From Oceanitalea stevensii (GTDB lineage Bacteria > Actinomycetota > Actinomycetes > Actinomycetales > Actinomycetaceae), in NCBI RefSeq assembly GCF_014837105.1, contig NZ_JACSPO010000001.1, positions 408,276 to 472,275 on the forward strand: DNA of 64,000 bases, read 5' to 3'. Position 1 is the first letter of the stretch; the number at the start of each line of letters is the position of its first letter. The position numbers and the translations under genes were made by a program. Below are positions 1 to 8,342 of the stretch, piece after piece. A model generated the notes under the pieces. It was not told where the DNA came from. It saw only the letters and a program-made list of their open reading frames with translations, and ran no database searches.

Positions 1-48
1 CAGGGCACCAACCTCATGGAGCAGAACCTCGAGAGCTTCGGGGGTTGA
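1..48 (+). CDS. C-terminal tail of a gene upstream, probably the sugar-binding protein of the ABC importer (partial)
   Basis: Frame 1 is open from the window edge and ends QGTNLMEQNLESFGG then TGA at 46-48. The stop lies two bases before the ATG of the first permease. In this kind of importer the extracellular solute-binding lipoprotein precedes the two permeases, and a short polar tail like this is usual, so that identity is inferred from position. Fifteen residues are too few for recognition by sequence. Confidence 0.55.
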   Translation, partial: QGTNLMEQNLESFGG

Positions 49-50
49 CG

Positions 51-998
51 ATGGCCCCCACCGTTGCGCCTCCGCGCAGCGAGGAGGGGCTGCGGGAGGG
101 GCGACGGCGTGGCATCCCGGTGCACGGGAAGGCGACGCCGTGGCTCTTCCTCGCCCCGTACCTCGTCCTGTTCCTTGGCTTCGTGGTCGCGCCGATCGTC
201 GTCGGCGCGTGGATCAGCCTGCACCGGTGGGACTACACCCTGCCGAACAAGCCGTTCGTCGGTCTGGAGAACTACACCAGCCTGTTCGACACCGGCTCGA
301 TCGCGGCGGCCCAGTTCTGGGACGCGATGGAGGCGACGGCGATCTTCACGGTGTTCAGCGTGCCGCTCCTGCTCACGATCCCGCTCGTCGTCGCCCTCGT
401 GATGAACATGAAGTTCCGGGGCCGGACCTTCTTCCGGGCGGTCTACTTCGCGCCCTACGTCCTGGGCGTCGCCGTCGTCGCGATCATGTGGCGCTACCTG
501 CTCGACAACAACATCGGCCTCGTCAACTACTACCTCGGGCTGCTCGGCCTCCCGGACGACATCCCGTGGCTCACCTCGAGCCCCGCGGTGTGGGTGAGCC
601 TCGTCGGGGTCACGGTGTGGTGGACGCTCGGCTTCAACGCCGTCATCTACCTCGCCGCGCTCCAGGACATCCCCGGCGAGCTGTACGAGGCGGCCCGGGT
701 GGACGGCGCCAACCGGTGGCAGCAGTTCCGCAACGTCACGCTCCCGGGGCTGCGGCCGGTGCTCGCGTTCATCACGACGATCACCATCATCGCCTCGGCG
801 AACATGTTCGGGCAGTCCTACCTCATGACGTCCGGCGGTCCCGGCCGCGAGACCCGCACCGCGATCTACCAGATCGCCGAGACGGGCCTGCGCAACTTCC
901 AGATGGGCAGCGCCGCCGCGATGAGCTACGTGCTCACCGTGGCGCTCATGCTCCTGAGCATCGTCGTGTTCTGGATCTTCCGTGAGCGGAAGGGTTGA
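51..998 (+). CDS. Carbohydrate ABC transporter permease (first of two, CUT1/MalF type)
   Basis: This is an integral membrane subunit that forms the sugar channel with the next gene. The 315-residue protein has a short basic cytoplasmic N-terminus, a first membrane segment near residues 26-48 and about five more segments. The permease signature is visible near residues 215-235 as EAARVDGANRWQQF followed by LPGLRP, the loop that contacts the ATPase. The ATG at 51 is chosen over an in-frame TTG at 45, because 45 would overlap the upstream stop. No ATPase gene is present, as is common for CUT1 importers that share one MsiK-like ATPase. The adjacent GH43 genes suggest an arabino- or xylo-oligosaccharide substrate (inference). 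Confidence 0.93.
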   Translation: MAPTVAPPRSEEGLREGRRRGIPVHGKATPWLFLAPYLVLFLGFVVAPIVVGAWISLHRWDYTLPNKPFVGLENYTSLFDTGSIAAAQFWDAMEATAIFTVFSVPLLLTIPLVVALVMNMKFRGRTFFRAVYFAPYVLGVAVVAIMWRYLLDNNIGLVNYYLGLLGLPDDIPWLTSSPAVWVSLVGVTVWWTLGFNAVIYLAALQDIPGELYEAARVDGANRWQQFRNVTLPGLRPVLAFITTITIIASANMFGQSYLMTSGGPGRETRTAIYQIAETGLRNFQMGSAAAMSYVLTVALMLLSIVVFWIFRERKG

Positions 999-999
999 G

Positions 1000-1866
1000 A
1001 TGGCCACCACCACCACCGCACCGGCCCCGGCGACCCGCCGCACGCCCGTGGGACGCGTCGTCCTGCGCTACGTCATCCTCGGGGTGCTCGCGCTCCTGTT
1101 CATCAGCCCGCTCATCTACATGCTCGTCACGTCCTTCAAGACGCGTGGCGAGGCCGCCGGGTTCCCCCCGACGTGGATCCCCGACCCGCCCACCACCGCC
1201 GCCTACGAGTCGATCCTCAACGCCCCCGGCACTCCGGTGCTGCGGTGGTTCGCCAACAGCCTCGGCGCGGCGGCGGCGAACGCGGCGCTCGTCGTCACGA
1301 CGTCCACGCTCGCCGGCTTCGCCCTCGCGCGCATGCAGTTCCGCGGCCGCCGGCTCGTCTTCGGGGCCGTCGTCGCCACGCTCTTCGTGCCGCCGGTCAT
1401 CCTCATCATCCCCAACTACCTCATCGTCGGGGAGCTGGCCTGGCTCAACACCCTCCTCGCGGTCATCGTGCCCACCGCGGCGTCCGCGTTCGGGGTGTTC
1501 TTCATGCGCCAGTTCTTCATCAGTCTCCCCGGCGAGCTCGAGGAGGCGGCCCGGCTCGACGGCGCGAACCAGTGGCAGGCGTTCTCCAAGGTCGCCCTGC
1601 CGCTGGCCCGGCCGGCGCTCGCCACCCTCGCGCTACTCGCGTTCCTCACCAACTGGAACGACTTCCTCTGGCCGGTCTACGTGCTGTTCAGCCCCGACGT
1701 CCAGACGCTGCCGGCCGGCCTGTCCACCCTGCAGTCCGCCAACGCCGTGCGCTACGACCTCCTCATGGCCGGCGCCGTCATCGCGAGCATCCCCGTGCTG
1801 GCGATGTACATCTTCCTGCAGCGCTACATCATCGAGGGCGTCTCCCGCTCGGGGCTCAAGGGATGA
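1000..1866 (+). CDS. Carbohydrate ABC transporter permease (second of two, CUT1/MalG type)
   Basis: This is the partner permease of the preceding gene; its ATG begins one base after that gene's TGA. The 288-residue protein has a basic, Thr/Ala-rich N-terminus, a first membrane helix near residues 24-45 and about five further helices. The EAA-loop signature EAARLDGANQWQAF followed by LPLARP lies in the second half, as expected for MalG-type subunits. An in-frame GTG at 982 would overlap the upstream gene, so ATG 1000 is preferred. Its stop overlaps the next start by four bases (ATGA), which indicates one operon with the GH43 lipoprotein. Confidence 0.93.
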   Translation: MATTTTAPAPATRRTPVGRVVLRYVILGVLALLFISPLIYMLVTSFKTRGEAAGFPPTWIPDPPTTAAYESILNAPGTPVLRWFANSLGAAAANAALVVTTSTLAGFALARMQFRGRRLVFGAVVATLFVPPVILIIPNYLIVGELAWLNTLLAVIVPTAASAFGVFFMRQFFISLPGELEEAARLDGANQWQAFSKVALPLARPALATLALLAFLTNWNDFLWPVYVLFSPDVQTLPAGLSTLQSANAVRYDLLMAGAVIASIPVLAMYIFLQRYIIEGVSRSGLKG

Positions 1867-2861
1867 GGCGGCCGGGCACGACGGCGACGGCGCTGGCCTG
1901 CGTCGTCGTGCTCGCCGCCTGCGGGGGCGGGGACCAGGTGACGGACGACGACGCCGCCACGCCCGCGCCGTCGTCGTCCTCGCCCGCCGAGGACGTCAAC
2001 CCGGTGATCCACGACGACTTCCCCGACCCGGACGTCCTGGAGGTCGACGGCGTCTACTACGCCTACGGGACCAACGGGAACCTGCGCAACGTGCGGGTCG
2101 CGCGCTCCACGGACCTCGTGGAGTGGGAGCTGCTCGAGGACGCGCTGCCGGAGCTGCCGAGCTGGGTGATCCCCGGCAAGACGTGGGCACCGGAGGTCAC
2201 CCAGCTCGACGACGGCAGCTTCGCGCTGTACTTCACGGCCACGAGCTACGACCCCTACGCGCAGTGCGTGGGCGTGGCAACGGCCGACGCGCCCGAGGGC
2301 CCCTTCACGGTGGTGGGGGAGGAGATGCTCGTGTGCCCGGAGGAGGAGGGCGGCGCCATCGACGCCTCGACCTTCGTGGACTCGGGCGGCACCCGCTACC
2401 TGCTGTGGAAGAACGACGGCAACGCCCTCGGGCTGGACACCTGGCTCCACCTCGCGCGGCTCTCGGCCGACGGGCTGTCCCTGGAGGGGGAGCCGGTGCG
2501 GCTGCTCACGCAGGACCAGGAATGGGAGGGGCACCTCATCGAGGCGCCCACGCTGGTGGAGCGGGACGGCAGCTACGTCCTGCTCTACTCCGCGAACGAC
2601 TACGGCGGCGAGCAGTACGCCGTCGGGTACGCGACGGCCGACGCCGTCGACGGCCCCTACACCAAGGCCGACGGGCCGCTCCTCACCACCGACGCCACCG
2701 ACGGCCGCTTCATCGGCCCCGGTGGGCAGGACGTGGTGACGGCGCCCGACGGCACCGACCGGCTCGTCTTCCACTCGTGGTACGGCGACACCTCCTACCG
2801 CGGCGTCAACGTCCTGCCGCTGGAGTGGGACGACGGACGTCCCGTCGTCGTCGTGCCCTGA
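1863..2861 (+). CDS. Secreted lipoprotein glycoside hydrolase, family 43
   Basis: The 332-residue protein has a lipoprotein signal ending LAAC (lipidated Cys20), a Ser/Asp/Pro-rich linker and then a five-bladed GH43 catalytic domain from about residue 45. The family's three acidic residues can be placed: Asp55 in FPDPDV (base), Asp167 in GAIDAS (pKa modulator) and Glu227 in LIEAPT (acid). GH43 enzymes act on arabinose- or xylose-containing polysaccharides; the exact substrate cannot be read here. The ATG overlaps the permease stop (ATGA), so it is coupled to the importer and probably releases sugars for it at the cell surface. The domain is complete and has no accessory module. Confidence 0.88.
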   Translation: MRRPGTTATALACVVVLAACGGGDQVTDDDAATPAPSSSSPAEDVNPVIHDDFPDPDVLEVDGVYYAYGTNGNLRNVRVARSTDLVEWELLEDALPELPSWVIPGKTWAPEVTQLDDGSFALYFTATSYDPYAQCVGVATADAPEGPFTVVGEEMLVCPEEEGGAIDASTFVDSGGTRYLLWKNDGNALGLDTWLHLARLSADGLSLEGEPVRLLTQDQEWEGHLIEAPTLVERDGSYVLLYSANDYGGEQYAVGYATADAVDGPYTKADGPLLTTDATDGRFIGPGGQDVVTAPDGTDRLVFHSWYGDTSYRGVNVLPLEWDDGRPVVVVP

Positions 2862-2883
2862 CACACCCTCGGAGAGATCAACG

Positions 2884-5142
2884 ATGAGACACCGAAGGAT
2901 CACGGCGGCCCTGGGCGCGGCGGCGCTCGCGCTCGGCCTGGCCGCCACGGCGGCCGTACCCGCCCAGGCCGACGGCGGCGAGGAACCCGCCGCCACCACC
3001 TACACGAACCCGGTGACGGCGGACTTCGCCGACACCTACGCCGACCCCGCGATCATCCGGGGCAAGGACGGCTGGTGGTACCTCTACGCGACGTCCGACC
3101 CGCTCGTCGAGGGCGGGGAGTTCGGGCTCATGCACGTGGCGCGCTCGCGCGACATGGTCGACTGGGAGTACCGCGGCACCATCCTCGACGAGGAGTCCGC
3201 GCCCGACTGGGCCACCGACACGTCCTTCTTCTGGGCGCCGGACATCCGCTACGTCGACGGCCAGTACGTCCTGTACTTCACGGTGACCGACACCGTGCTG
3301 AACGCCGGTGACGACTCCGCGATCGGGGCCGCGACGGCGCCGACGCCGGAGGGTCCGTGGACGCCGGTGGCCGAGCCCGTGGTCCCGCCGCGACCCGACG
3401 GCGGGGGCTTCTTCTGGACCTTCGACCCCTCGATGCTCGCCGACGACGACGGCAGCCGGTACCTCTACTACGGCAGCTACTACGGTGGCCTGTGGGTCAC
3501 CGAGCTCGACGAGAGCGGGCTGCACGCCGTCGGCGAGGCGACGCAGGTGGCGATCAACGACAAGTTCGAGGGCGCCTACGTGCTCAAGCACGACGGGTAC
3601 TACTACCTCATGGCGTCCTCGGCGAACTGCTGCGCGGGGCCGTCGACCGGGTACAGCGTGTTCGCCGGGCGCTCGGAGAGCCCGCGCGGGCCCTTCGTCG
3701 ACCACGAGGGGGTCTCGCTGCTCGACACCCGGCCCGGCGGCACGCAGGTGCTCGTGCAGAACGGCAACCGGTGGATCGGGGCGGGGCACCACACCGTGGT
3801 GAGCGACCTGTCCGGGCAGGACTGGATCTACTACCACGCGATCGACCGCGAGGACCCGTGGCTTGCTGAGCCGGGCGGGATCAACCGGCGGCCCACGCTG
3901 CTCGACCGCCTCGACTGGGTGGACGGCTGGCCGGTCACCCGGGCCGGGGCGGGGCCGAGCGAGGGGGAGCAGACCGGGCCGGCGGCGTCGTCGCTGCTCG
4001 GGCTGACGATCGAGGACCCCTCCGAGGGTGGCGCGCTGCGCGGCTCCTTCCGCTCCGACGTCGACGAGCAGTCCGGGGAGCACGCGCTGTTCCGCGGGCG
4101 CGTGTGGACCGACGAGCCGGCGCCCGAGGAGGTGCACGTCGAGCTCGACCTGCGCACCCGGCGCACCGAGCCCTTCCTCGTGTACGTGGGCCGCGGGTCC
4201 AACCGCATCGAGGTGGAGGTGAACCCGGGCGACCGTGAGCTGCACGTCGAGTACGGCCGCGGGCGCTTCCAGGAGGAGGCCACCGTGCCGATCCCGGCCG
4301 GCTACGACCTGTCGGTGTGGACGGCGCTGCAGGTGCACGTCGTCGAGGGCCAGGTGCACGTCCGGCTCAGCGAGTCCCGGCTCGGTGACGTCATCGCCGA
4401 GGTGGGGCTCGAGCTGCGGCCGGGGGTCCTGCGCTCGGCGCCCGTGGAGTTCCGCGGCACGGGCGCGCACGTGGACAACCTGTCGGTCAACGCGGCGCAC
4501 GTGCCGGTGACCGAGCTGGTGGCCGAGCCGGCCGCCGGTGAGGTGCTCGTGTCCGAGGACTTCGCCGATGCCGACCTCGAGGGGTGGGAGTGGGTCCGCG
4601 AGGACACCGCCGCCCGCGTGGAGGACGGCGCGCTGGTGTGGCCGCTCACCGGGGCCGACCTCGTCGGTGCCGGCGGTTCTGGCGGCCTGCTCCTGCGCGA
4701 GGCGCCCGAGGGCGACTGGATCGTGGAGACGAGGCTGACGCTCGACCTCGGGGAGACCGAGGTGCGCAACTACCAGCAGGCCGGGCTCGTCGTCCACGCC
4801 GACGACGACAACTTCCTGCGGCTGGGCCACGTGGCCATCTGGAACACCCGCCAGGTGGAGTTCGGCAAGGAGACCCTGCAGGACGGGTTCCTGTCCTGGG
4901 GCGGCCACACGAGCGGCCCTCCCGCCGACACGACGTGGCTGCGCATCCACCACACGACCAACGAGGCGGGCGAGCACCTGTACCGCTCGGCCTTCTCCAC
5001 AGACGGGGAGTCCTGGCGCTGGGGCGCCACCTGGACGCTGCCCGCCGGGAGCGACGCGCGCGTCGGCCTCTACACCGGCGGCGGTGCCCAGCCCGAGACG
5101 GAGGCGGTCTTCGACTACGTCCGCCTCACCGCCAGCGAGTAA
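2884..5142 (+). CDS. Secreted multidomain GH43 glycosidase with C-terminal concanavalin-like module
   Basis: The 752-residue enzyme has a Sec signal peptide ending near AQA (residue 29), so it is exported and not lipidated. The GH43 domain occupies about residues 38-345, with Asp54 in YADPAI, Asp181 in TFDPSM and Glu229 in FEGAYV as the probable catalytic triad. A beta-sandwich region follows (about 360-540). The last 200 residues contain DFADADLEGWEW and NYQQAGLVVHADDDNFLR, typical of the concanavalin-like C-terminal domain of GH43 beta-xylosidases. The ribosome-binding site GGAGAG lies at 2871-2876. It ends the importer/GH43 operon, and its job is probably depolymerising arabinan or arabinoxylan outside the cell. 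Confidence 0.9.
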   Translation: MRHRRITAALGAAALALGLAATAAVPAQADGGEEPAATTYTNPVTADFADTYADPAIIRGKDGWWYLYATSDPLVEGGEFGLMHVARSRDMVDWEYRGTILDEESAPDWATDTSFFWAPDIRYVDGQYVLYFTVTDTVLNAGDDSAIGAATAPTPEGPWTPVAEPVVPPRPDGGGFFWTFDPSMLADDDGSRYLYYGSYYGGLWVTELDESGLHAVGEATQVAINDKFEGAYVLKHDGYYYLMASSANCCAGPSTGYSVFAGRSESPRGPFVDHEGVSLLDTRPGGTQVLVQNGNRWIGAGHHTVVSDLSGQDWIYYHAIDREDPWLAEPGGINRRPTLLDRLDWVDGWPVTRAGAGPSEGEQTGPAASSLLGLTIEDPSEGGALRGSFRSDVDEQSGEHALFRGRVWTDEPAPEEVHVELDLRTRRTEPFLVYVGRGSNRIEVEVNPGDRELHVEYGRGRFQEEATVPIPAGYDLSVWTALQVHVVEGQVHVRLSESRLGDVIAEVGLELRPGVLRSAPVEFRGTGAHVDNLSVNAAHVPVTELVAEPAAGEVLVSEDFADADLEGWEWVREDTAARVEDGALVWPLTGADLVGAGGSGGLLLREAPEGDWIVETRLTLDLGETEVRNYQQAGLVVHADDDNFLRLGHVAIWNTRQVEFGKETLQDGFLSWGGHTSGPPADTTWLRIHHTTNEAGEHLYRSAFSTDGESWRWGATWTLPAGSDARVGLYTGGGAQPETEAVFDYVRLTASE

Positions 5143-5186
5143 CCCCACCCCACCCCCACCCCAACCCCCCGACCCCAACCCCCTGT

Positions 5187-5239
5187 CGCCGAGAGCTGAG
5201 TTGTTACCCGGGAACCCCGGAACAACTCAGCTCTCGGCG
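5187..5239. terminator. Perfect 19-bp inverted repeat between convergent genes
   Basis: The left arm 5187-5205 (CGCCGAGAGCTGAGTTGTT) is an exact reverse complement of 5221-5239, with a 15-base loop. It lies between the GH43 gene (plus) and the OmpA-family gene (minus), where a bidirectional terminator is expected. No T-run follows either arm, so it would act as a hairpin-only terminator. The stem shares its CGCCGAG-GCTGAG core with hairpins near 38.39 and 44.89 kb. The remaining intergenic bases are C-rich and show nothing else. Confidence 0.75.
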
Positions 5240-5270
5240 CAGTGGGAGGGGTGCGGAGGCCGCTGCGGGG

Positions 5271-6467
5271 CTACTCGAACTTGATGGTGATGACGACCCG
5301 GCGGTTCTGGGCGCGCCCCTCGTTGGTGTCGTTGTCGGCGCGGGGGTGGGCGAAGCCGTAGCCGGCGGTGGTGACGAGCTCGGCGTCCAGGCCGCCGCGC
5401 TCGACGAGCCAGGTGGCCACGGCCTCGGCGCGGCGCTCGGAGAGGTCGAGGTTGTGCTCCTCGGTGCCGACGTCGTCGGTGTGCCCCTCGACGAGGACGG
5501 TGACCGGGGTGCCGCGGTCCTCGATGTCCGCGACGACGGCCTCGAGGTCGGACTCGGCCTCGGGCAGGATCTCGTCCTCGTTGTTGCCGAACAGGACGTC
5601 GCCCTCGCTGCTGTAGGAGACGGACTCGTCCTTGTCGGTGACCTCGACGTCGTCGCTGCCCTCGATCCGGTACCCCTGGAGCGAGGCCCCGGGGACGCTC
5701 TCACCGGAGACCGAGGAGCCGGGCACCGACACCCCGGGGATCGACGCACCGGGTACCTGGCCGTCGTCGAGGTACTCGGCGGACCGGTAGGCCACCGACT
5801 GGTACGAGGCAGCCTGATACCCGGCCGCCCGGTAGATGGCCGGCCGGTAGACCGTCGAGACGTAGGAGCCGGGCTCGTCGTCCTCGACCTGGCAGACCTG
5901 CTCGGCGGAGGCCCCCTCGACGACGACGTCGGGCTGGCTCGCGCCGTCGACGACGATCTCCTCCAGCAGGGTGCCGTCCGGCAGCGTGACCGCGGGCAGG
6001 ACCCGCGGCGGGAGGGAGTAGCCGGGGATGAAGGCCCCGCTGATCTCCACCGCGCCGAGGCAGCCACCGGGGGCGTCGTACTCGACGATGCAGCCGCGGT
6101 CGATGACCCGCTCGGGGATCGTCACCGCCTCGATGACCTGCGCCGGAACGGTCTCACCGCCGAACTCGAAGGCCTCGACCACGACCTCGGGGATCTCCTG
6201 GGCCTCGATGACCTCGTTCTCGAGCATGGTGACCGTCTTGCCCTCGCCCGGCTCGCACTGCGGGAAGCGCTGGCCGGCTGGCGCGGTGGCGGCGCCGTCC
6301 TTGGCGGTCGGCTCCTCCTCCTTGGCGCTCGGTGTCTCCGCGCTGCTGCTCTCGGTGGCCGACGGCGTGGGATCGGGGGAGTCGGCGGCGTCGGGCTCGC
6401 TGGAGCACCCGGCGAGGACGAGCACCCCCGCCGCGAGGACCGAGACCGAGACGCGAGCAGACCGCAT
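5271..6467 (-). CDS. OmpA-family C-terminal domain lipoprotein with pentapeptide-like repeats
   Basis: The 398-residue protein starts at the ATG ending at 6467 and has a lipoprotein signal with lipobox LAGC (Cys21), then a Ser/Glu/Asp-rich linker. The middle holds short repeats: six xYRxA-like pentads followed by six xPGxS-like pentads. The last ~115 residues form an OmpA/MotB-type peptidoglycan-binding domain with VEGHTDDVGTEEHN, LSERRAEAV and GRAQNRRV. In actinobacteria such domains tether a surface protein non-covalently to peptidoglycan, so it is probably both membrane- and wall-anchored. Its specific role is unknown. It is divergent from the thiamine-binding gene. Confidence 0.87.
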   Translation of the reverse strand: MRSARVSVSVLAAGVLVLAGCSSEPDAADSPDPTPSATESSSAETPSAKEEEPTAKDGAATAPAGQRFPQCEPGEGKTVTMLENEVIEAQEIPEVVVEAFEFGGETVPAQVIEAVTIPERVIDRGCIVEYDAPGGCLGAVEISGAFIPGYSLPPRVLPAVTLPDGTLLEEIVVDGASQPDVVVEGASAEQVCQVEDDEPGSYVSTVYRPAIYRAAGYQAASYQSVAYRSAEYLDDGQVPGASIPGVSVPGSSVSGESVPGASLQGYRIEGSDDVEVTDKDESVSYSSEGDVLFGNNEDEILPEAESDLEAVVADIEDRGTPVTVLVEGHTDDVGTEEHNLDLSERRAEAVATWLVERGGLDAELVTTAGYGFAHPRADNDTNEGRAQNRRVVITIKFE

Positions 6468-6563
6468 GAGAACCCCTGACCTTCGACGGCGTACCTCACG
6501 CCCGTGCCGACAAAACGTCAACGAGCGTAGCGGAGCGGCGGGGCGGCCCTGGACCGCCTTAGC

Positions 6564-6887
6564 ATGAGCGCCATGCTCTTCGCCTTCTCCGTCGCGCCCA
6601 CCGTCTCCGACTCGCCCGACGGCTCCGTCTCCGACGCCGTCGCCGCCGCCGTCCGCGTGGTCCGGGAGTCCGGCCTGCCGAACGAGACGACGGCGATGTT
6701 CACGACCATCGAGGGGGAGTGGGACGAGGTCATGCCGGTCATCAAGGCCGCGTGCGACGCCGTTGCCGCCCACAGCCCGCGGGTCAGCCTCGTTCTTAAG
6801 GCCGACCTGCGCCCCGGCTACGACGGCCAGCTCAGCGCCAAGGTCGAGCGCGTCGAGGAGCGGCTCAAGGGCGGCTCCACCGACTGA
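6564..6887 (+). CDS. Thiamine-binding protein, MTH1187/YkoF family
   Basis: This is a 107-residue cytosolic protein of a single ferredoxin-like domain. The start LFAFSVAPT, the central NETTAMFTTIEGEWDEV and the LVLKADLRPGYDG region with a C-terminal KVERVEERL helix match the MTH1187 family. Members of this family and the related YkoF bind thiamine or its pyrimidine part. ATG 6564 and ATG 6573 (MLF...) are both possible starts. It is probably transcribed alone. A 14-nt palindrome (6892-6905) follows the stop directly. No thiamine biosynthesis or transport gene lies nearby, so no pathway link can be drawn from context. Confidence 0.82.
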   Translation: MSAMLFAFSVAPTVSDSPDGSVSDAVAAAVRVVRESGLPNETTAMFTTIEGEWDEVMPVIKAACDAVAAHSPRVSLVLKADLRPGYDGQLSAKVERVEERLKGGSTD

Positions 6888-6999
6888 CCCCGGCCGCCGG
6901 CGGCCACGTGAGCTGCCGCCCGGGCACACACGCGCCGGATCCTTCCGGTCGCAGGTTGTCATGTGCCTCATCGCGGAGGCAGCGGGGCAATGAGTGCGG

Positions 7000-7040
7000 A
7001 GACGTTAGATTGCTCCACCAGGCGGAGCAATCTAACGTCT
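7000..7040. terminator. 17-bp perfect hairpin in the 304-bp gap before the alcohol dehydrogenase
   Basis: The left arm 7000-7016 (AGACGTTAGATTGCTCC) pairs exactly with 7024-7040 around a 7-base loop. The stem is less GC-rich than its surroundings, which makes it stand out. It sits between two plus-strand genes, so it could end the thiamine-binding transcript. The rest of the gap (6888-7191) shows only the small palindrome 6892-6905, a similar pair of CGGGCACACACGCGCCGG-like stretches near 6916 and 7072, and the dehydrogenase ribosome-binding site. Confidence 0.65.
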
Positions 7041-7191
7041 CGCGACCACGTCCCCTTCTCGGGGTGCCCCGGGCGCCCCGGCACACGCGCGCCGGGAACC
7101 CTGGCACCTTCTCCTCATGCTGAGCGCCGGGACTCCTGAGAGGGTGGAGGGGAGGGCCGGTACCTCGCGCCGGTCCAGAAGGAGGATCAGC

Positions 7192-8226
7192 ATGAAGGCC
7201 CTGCAGTACCGCACGATCGGCGCAGCCCCTGAGGTCGTCGAGATCGAGACCCCCGAGCCCGGCCCCGGCCAGGTGCGGCTGAAGGTCACCGCCGCCGGCG
7301 TCTGCCACTCCGACTCGTTCATCATGAGTCTGCCCGAGGAGCAGTACATCTACGGGCTGCCGCTCACCCTCGGCCACGAGGGCGCCGGTGTCGTCGACAA
7401 GGTCGGCGAGGGCGTGACCGGAGTCGAGCTCGGCACGGCCGTCGCCGTCTACGGACCCCAGGGCTGCGGCCGTTGCTACATGTGCGCCCAGGGCAAGGAG
7501 AACTACTGCGAGCGGGCCGGCGAGCTCGGCATCGCCCCGCCCGGGCTCGGTGCGCCCGGCGCCATGGCCGAGTACATGGTCGTCGACGACGCCCGCCACC
7601 TCGTGCCCCTCGGTGACCTCGACCCCGTCCAGAACGTGTCCCTCACCGACGCCGGCCTCACGCCGTACCACGCGATCAAGGGCTCGCTGGACAAGCTCGT
7701 GCCGGGGTCGGCCGCCGTCGTCATCGGTGCGGGCGGGCTCGGGCACGTCGGTATCCAGATCCTGCGGGCCGTCAGCCCGGCCACCGTCATCGCCCTCGAC
7801 CTCGCCGAGGACAAGCTGGCTCTGGCCAAGGAGGTCGGCGCGCACCACGCCTTCCTCTCCGACGACGATGCCGTGGCGGAGGTCCGCGCCCTCACCGGTG
7901 GGCGCGGGGTCGCCGCCGTCTTCGACTTCGTCGGGGCCCAGCCGACCATGGACCTCGGCGCGAAGATGGTCGCCGTCGGCGGCCACCAGGTCCTCGTCGG
8001 TGTCGGCAGCGGCAGCCTTCCCGTCGGCATGCTCGACCGGCCGTACGAGTCCCAGGTGCGCGCCCCCTACTGGGGCTACCGCCACGAGCTCTTCGAGGTG
8101 CTCAACCTCGCGCGGACCGGCGCCGTCCACGTCGAGACCGAGGTCTTCTCCCTCGACGACGCGCCCAAGGCCTACGAGAAGCTGCACGACGGCACGCTCC
8201 GCGGGCGCGCCGTCATCGTCCCGTAG
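7192..8226 (+). CDS. Zinc-dependent alcohol dehydrogenase (medium-chain, NAD(P)-dependent)
   Basis: The 344-residue cytosolic enzyme begins at ATG 7192, six bases after a strong GGAGGA site (7181-7186); longer in-frame reading upstream is not needed. The catalytic-zinc site is visible as GVCHSD and GHEGAG, and the structural-zinc cysteine cluster spans roughly 95-112 (GCGRCYMCAQGKENYC). The Rossmann dinucleotide motif is GAGGLGHVG. It oxidises alcohols or reduces aldehydes; the substrate cannot be inferred. It is a single-gene unit ending in a palindromic region shared with the convergent ATP-grasp gene. Confidence 0.92.
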   Translation: MKALQYRTIGAAPEVVEIETPEPGPGQVRLKVTAAGVCHSDSFIMSLPEEQYIYGLPLTLGHEGAGVVDKVGEGVTGVELGTAVAVYGPQGCGRCYMCAQGKENYCERAGELGIAPPGLGAPGAMAEYMVVDDARHLVPLGDLDPVQNVSLTDAGLTPYHAIKGSLDKLVPGSAAVVIGAGGLGHVGIQILRAVSPATVIALDLAEDKLALAKEVGAHHAFLSDDDAVAEVRALTGGRGVAAVFDFVGAQPTMDLGAKMVAVGGHQVLVGVGSGSLPVGMLDRPYESQVRAPYWGYRHELFEVLNLARTGAVHVETEVFSLDDAPKAYEKLHDGTLRGRAVIVP

Positions 8227-8231
8227 TGGTC

Positions 8232-8275
8232 CGCCGAGAGCCGGATCCCTCCGCGGAGGAATCCGGCTCTCGGCG
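8232..8275. terminator. 44-nt near-perfect palindrome between convergent genes (first of a pair)
   Basis: The arms 8232-8246 and 8261-8275 (CGCCGAGAGCCGGAT and its complement) pair exactly. The loop itself contains the self-complementary CCTCCGCGGAGG, so almost the whole 44 bases fold on themselves. It follows the dehydrogenase stop directly and resembles the next hairpin. Confidence 0.7.
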
Positions 8276-8295
8276 CGATCGGGAGCACTGGCAGC

Positions 8296-8327
8296 GAGAG
8301 CCGGAAACTCCGGAGGATCCGGCTCTC
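8296..8327. terminator. Second palindrome of the pair, related stem
   Basis: GAGAGCCGGA at 8296-8305 pairs with 8318-8327. The outer bases and the right arm (TCCGGCTCTCGGCG) are nearly the same as those of the hairpin at 8232-8275, so the element looks duplicated. It lies just before the stop of the minus-strand ATP-grasp gene, where it could terminate either transcript. Confidence 0.6.
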
Positions 8328-8342
8328 GGCGGGGGAGGCGAC

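Noticed and set aside
2878..5178. A 766-residue open frame on the minus strand across the whole second GH43 gene
   Set aside because: It has the Arg/Ala/Gly/Val-rich composition of an antisense frame in very GC-rich DNA, and the plus-strand frame has a signal peptide, catalytic motifs and a ribosome-binding site.
6888..7191. TPP riboswitch or small RNA gene downstream of the thiamine-binding gene
   Set aside because: The conserved TPP-riboswitch core is not seen. The 17-bp hairpin is a simple stem-loop.
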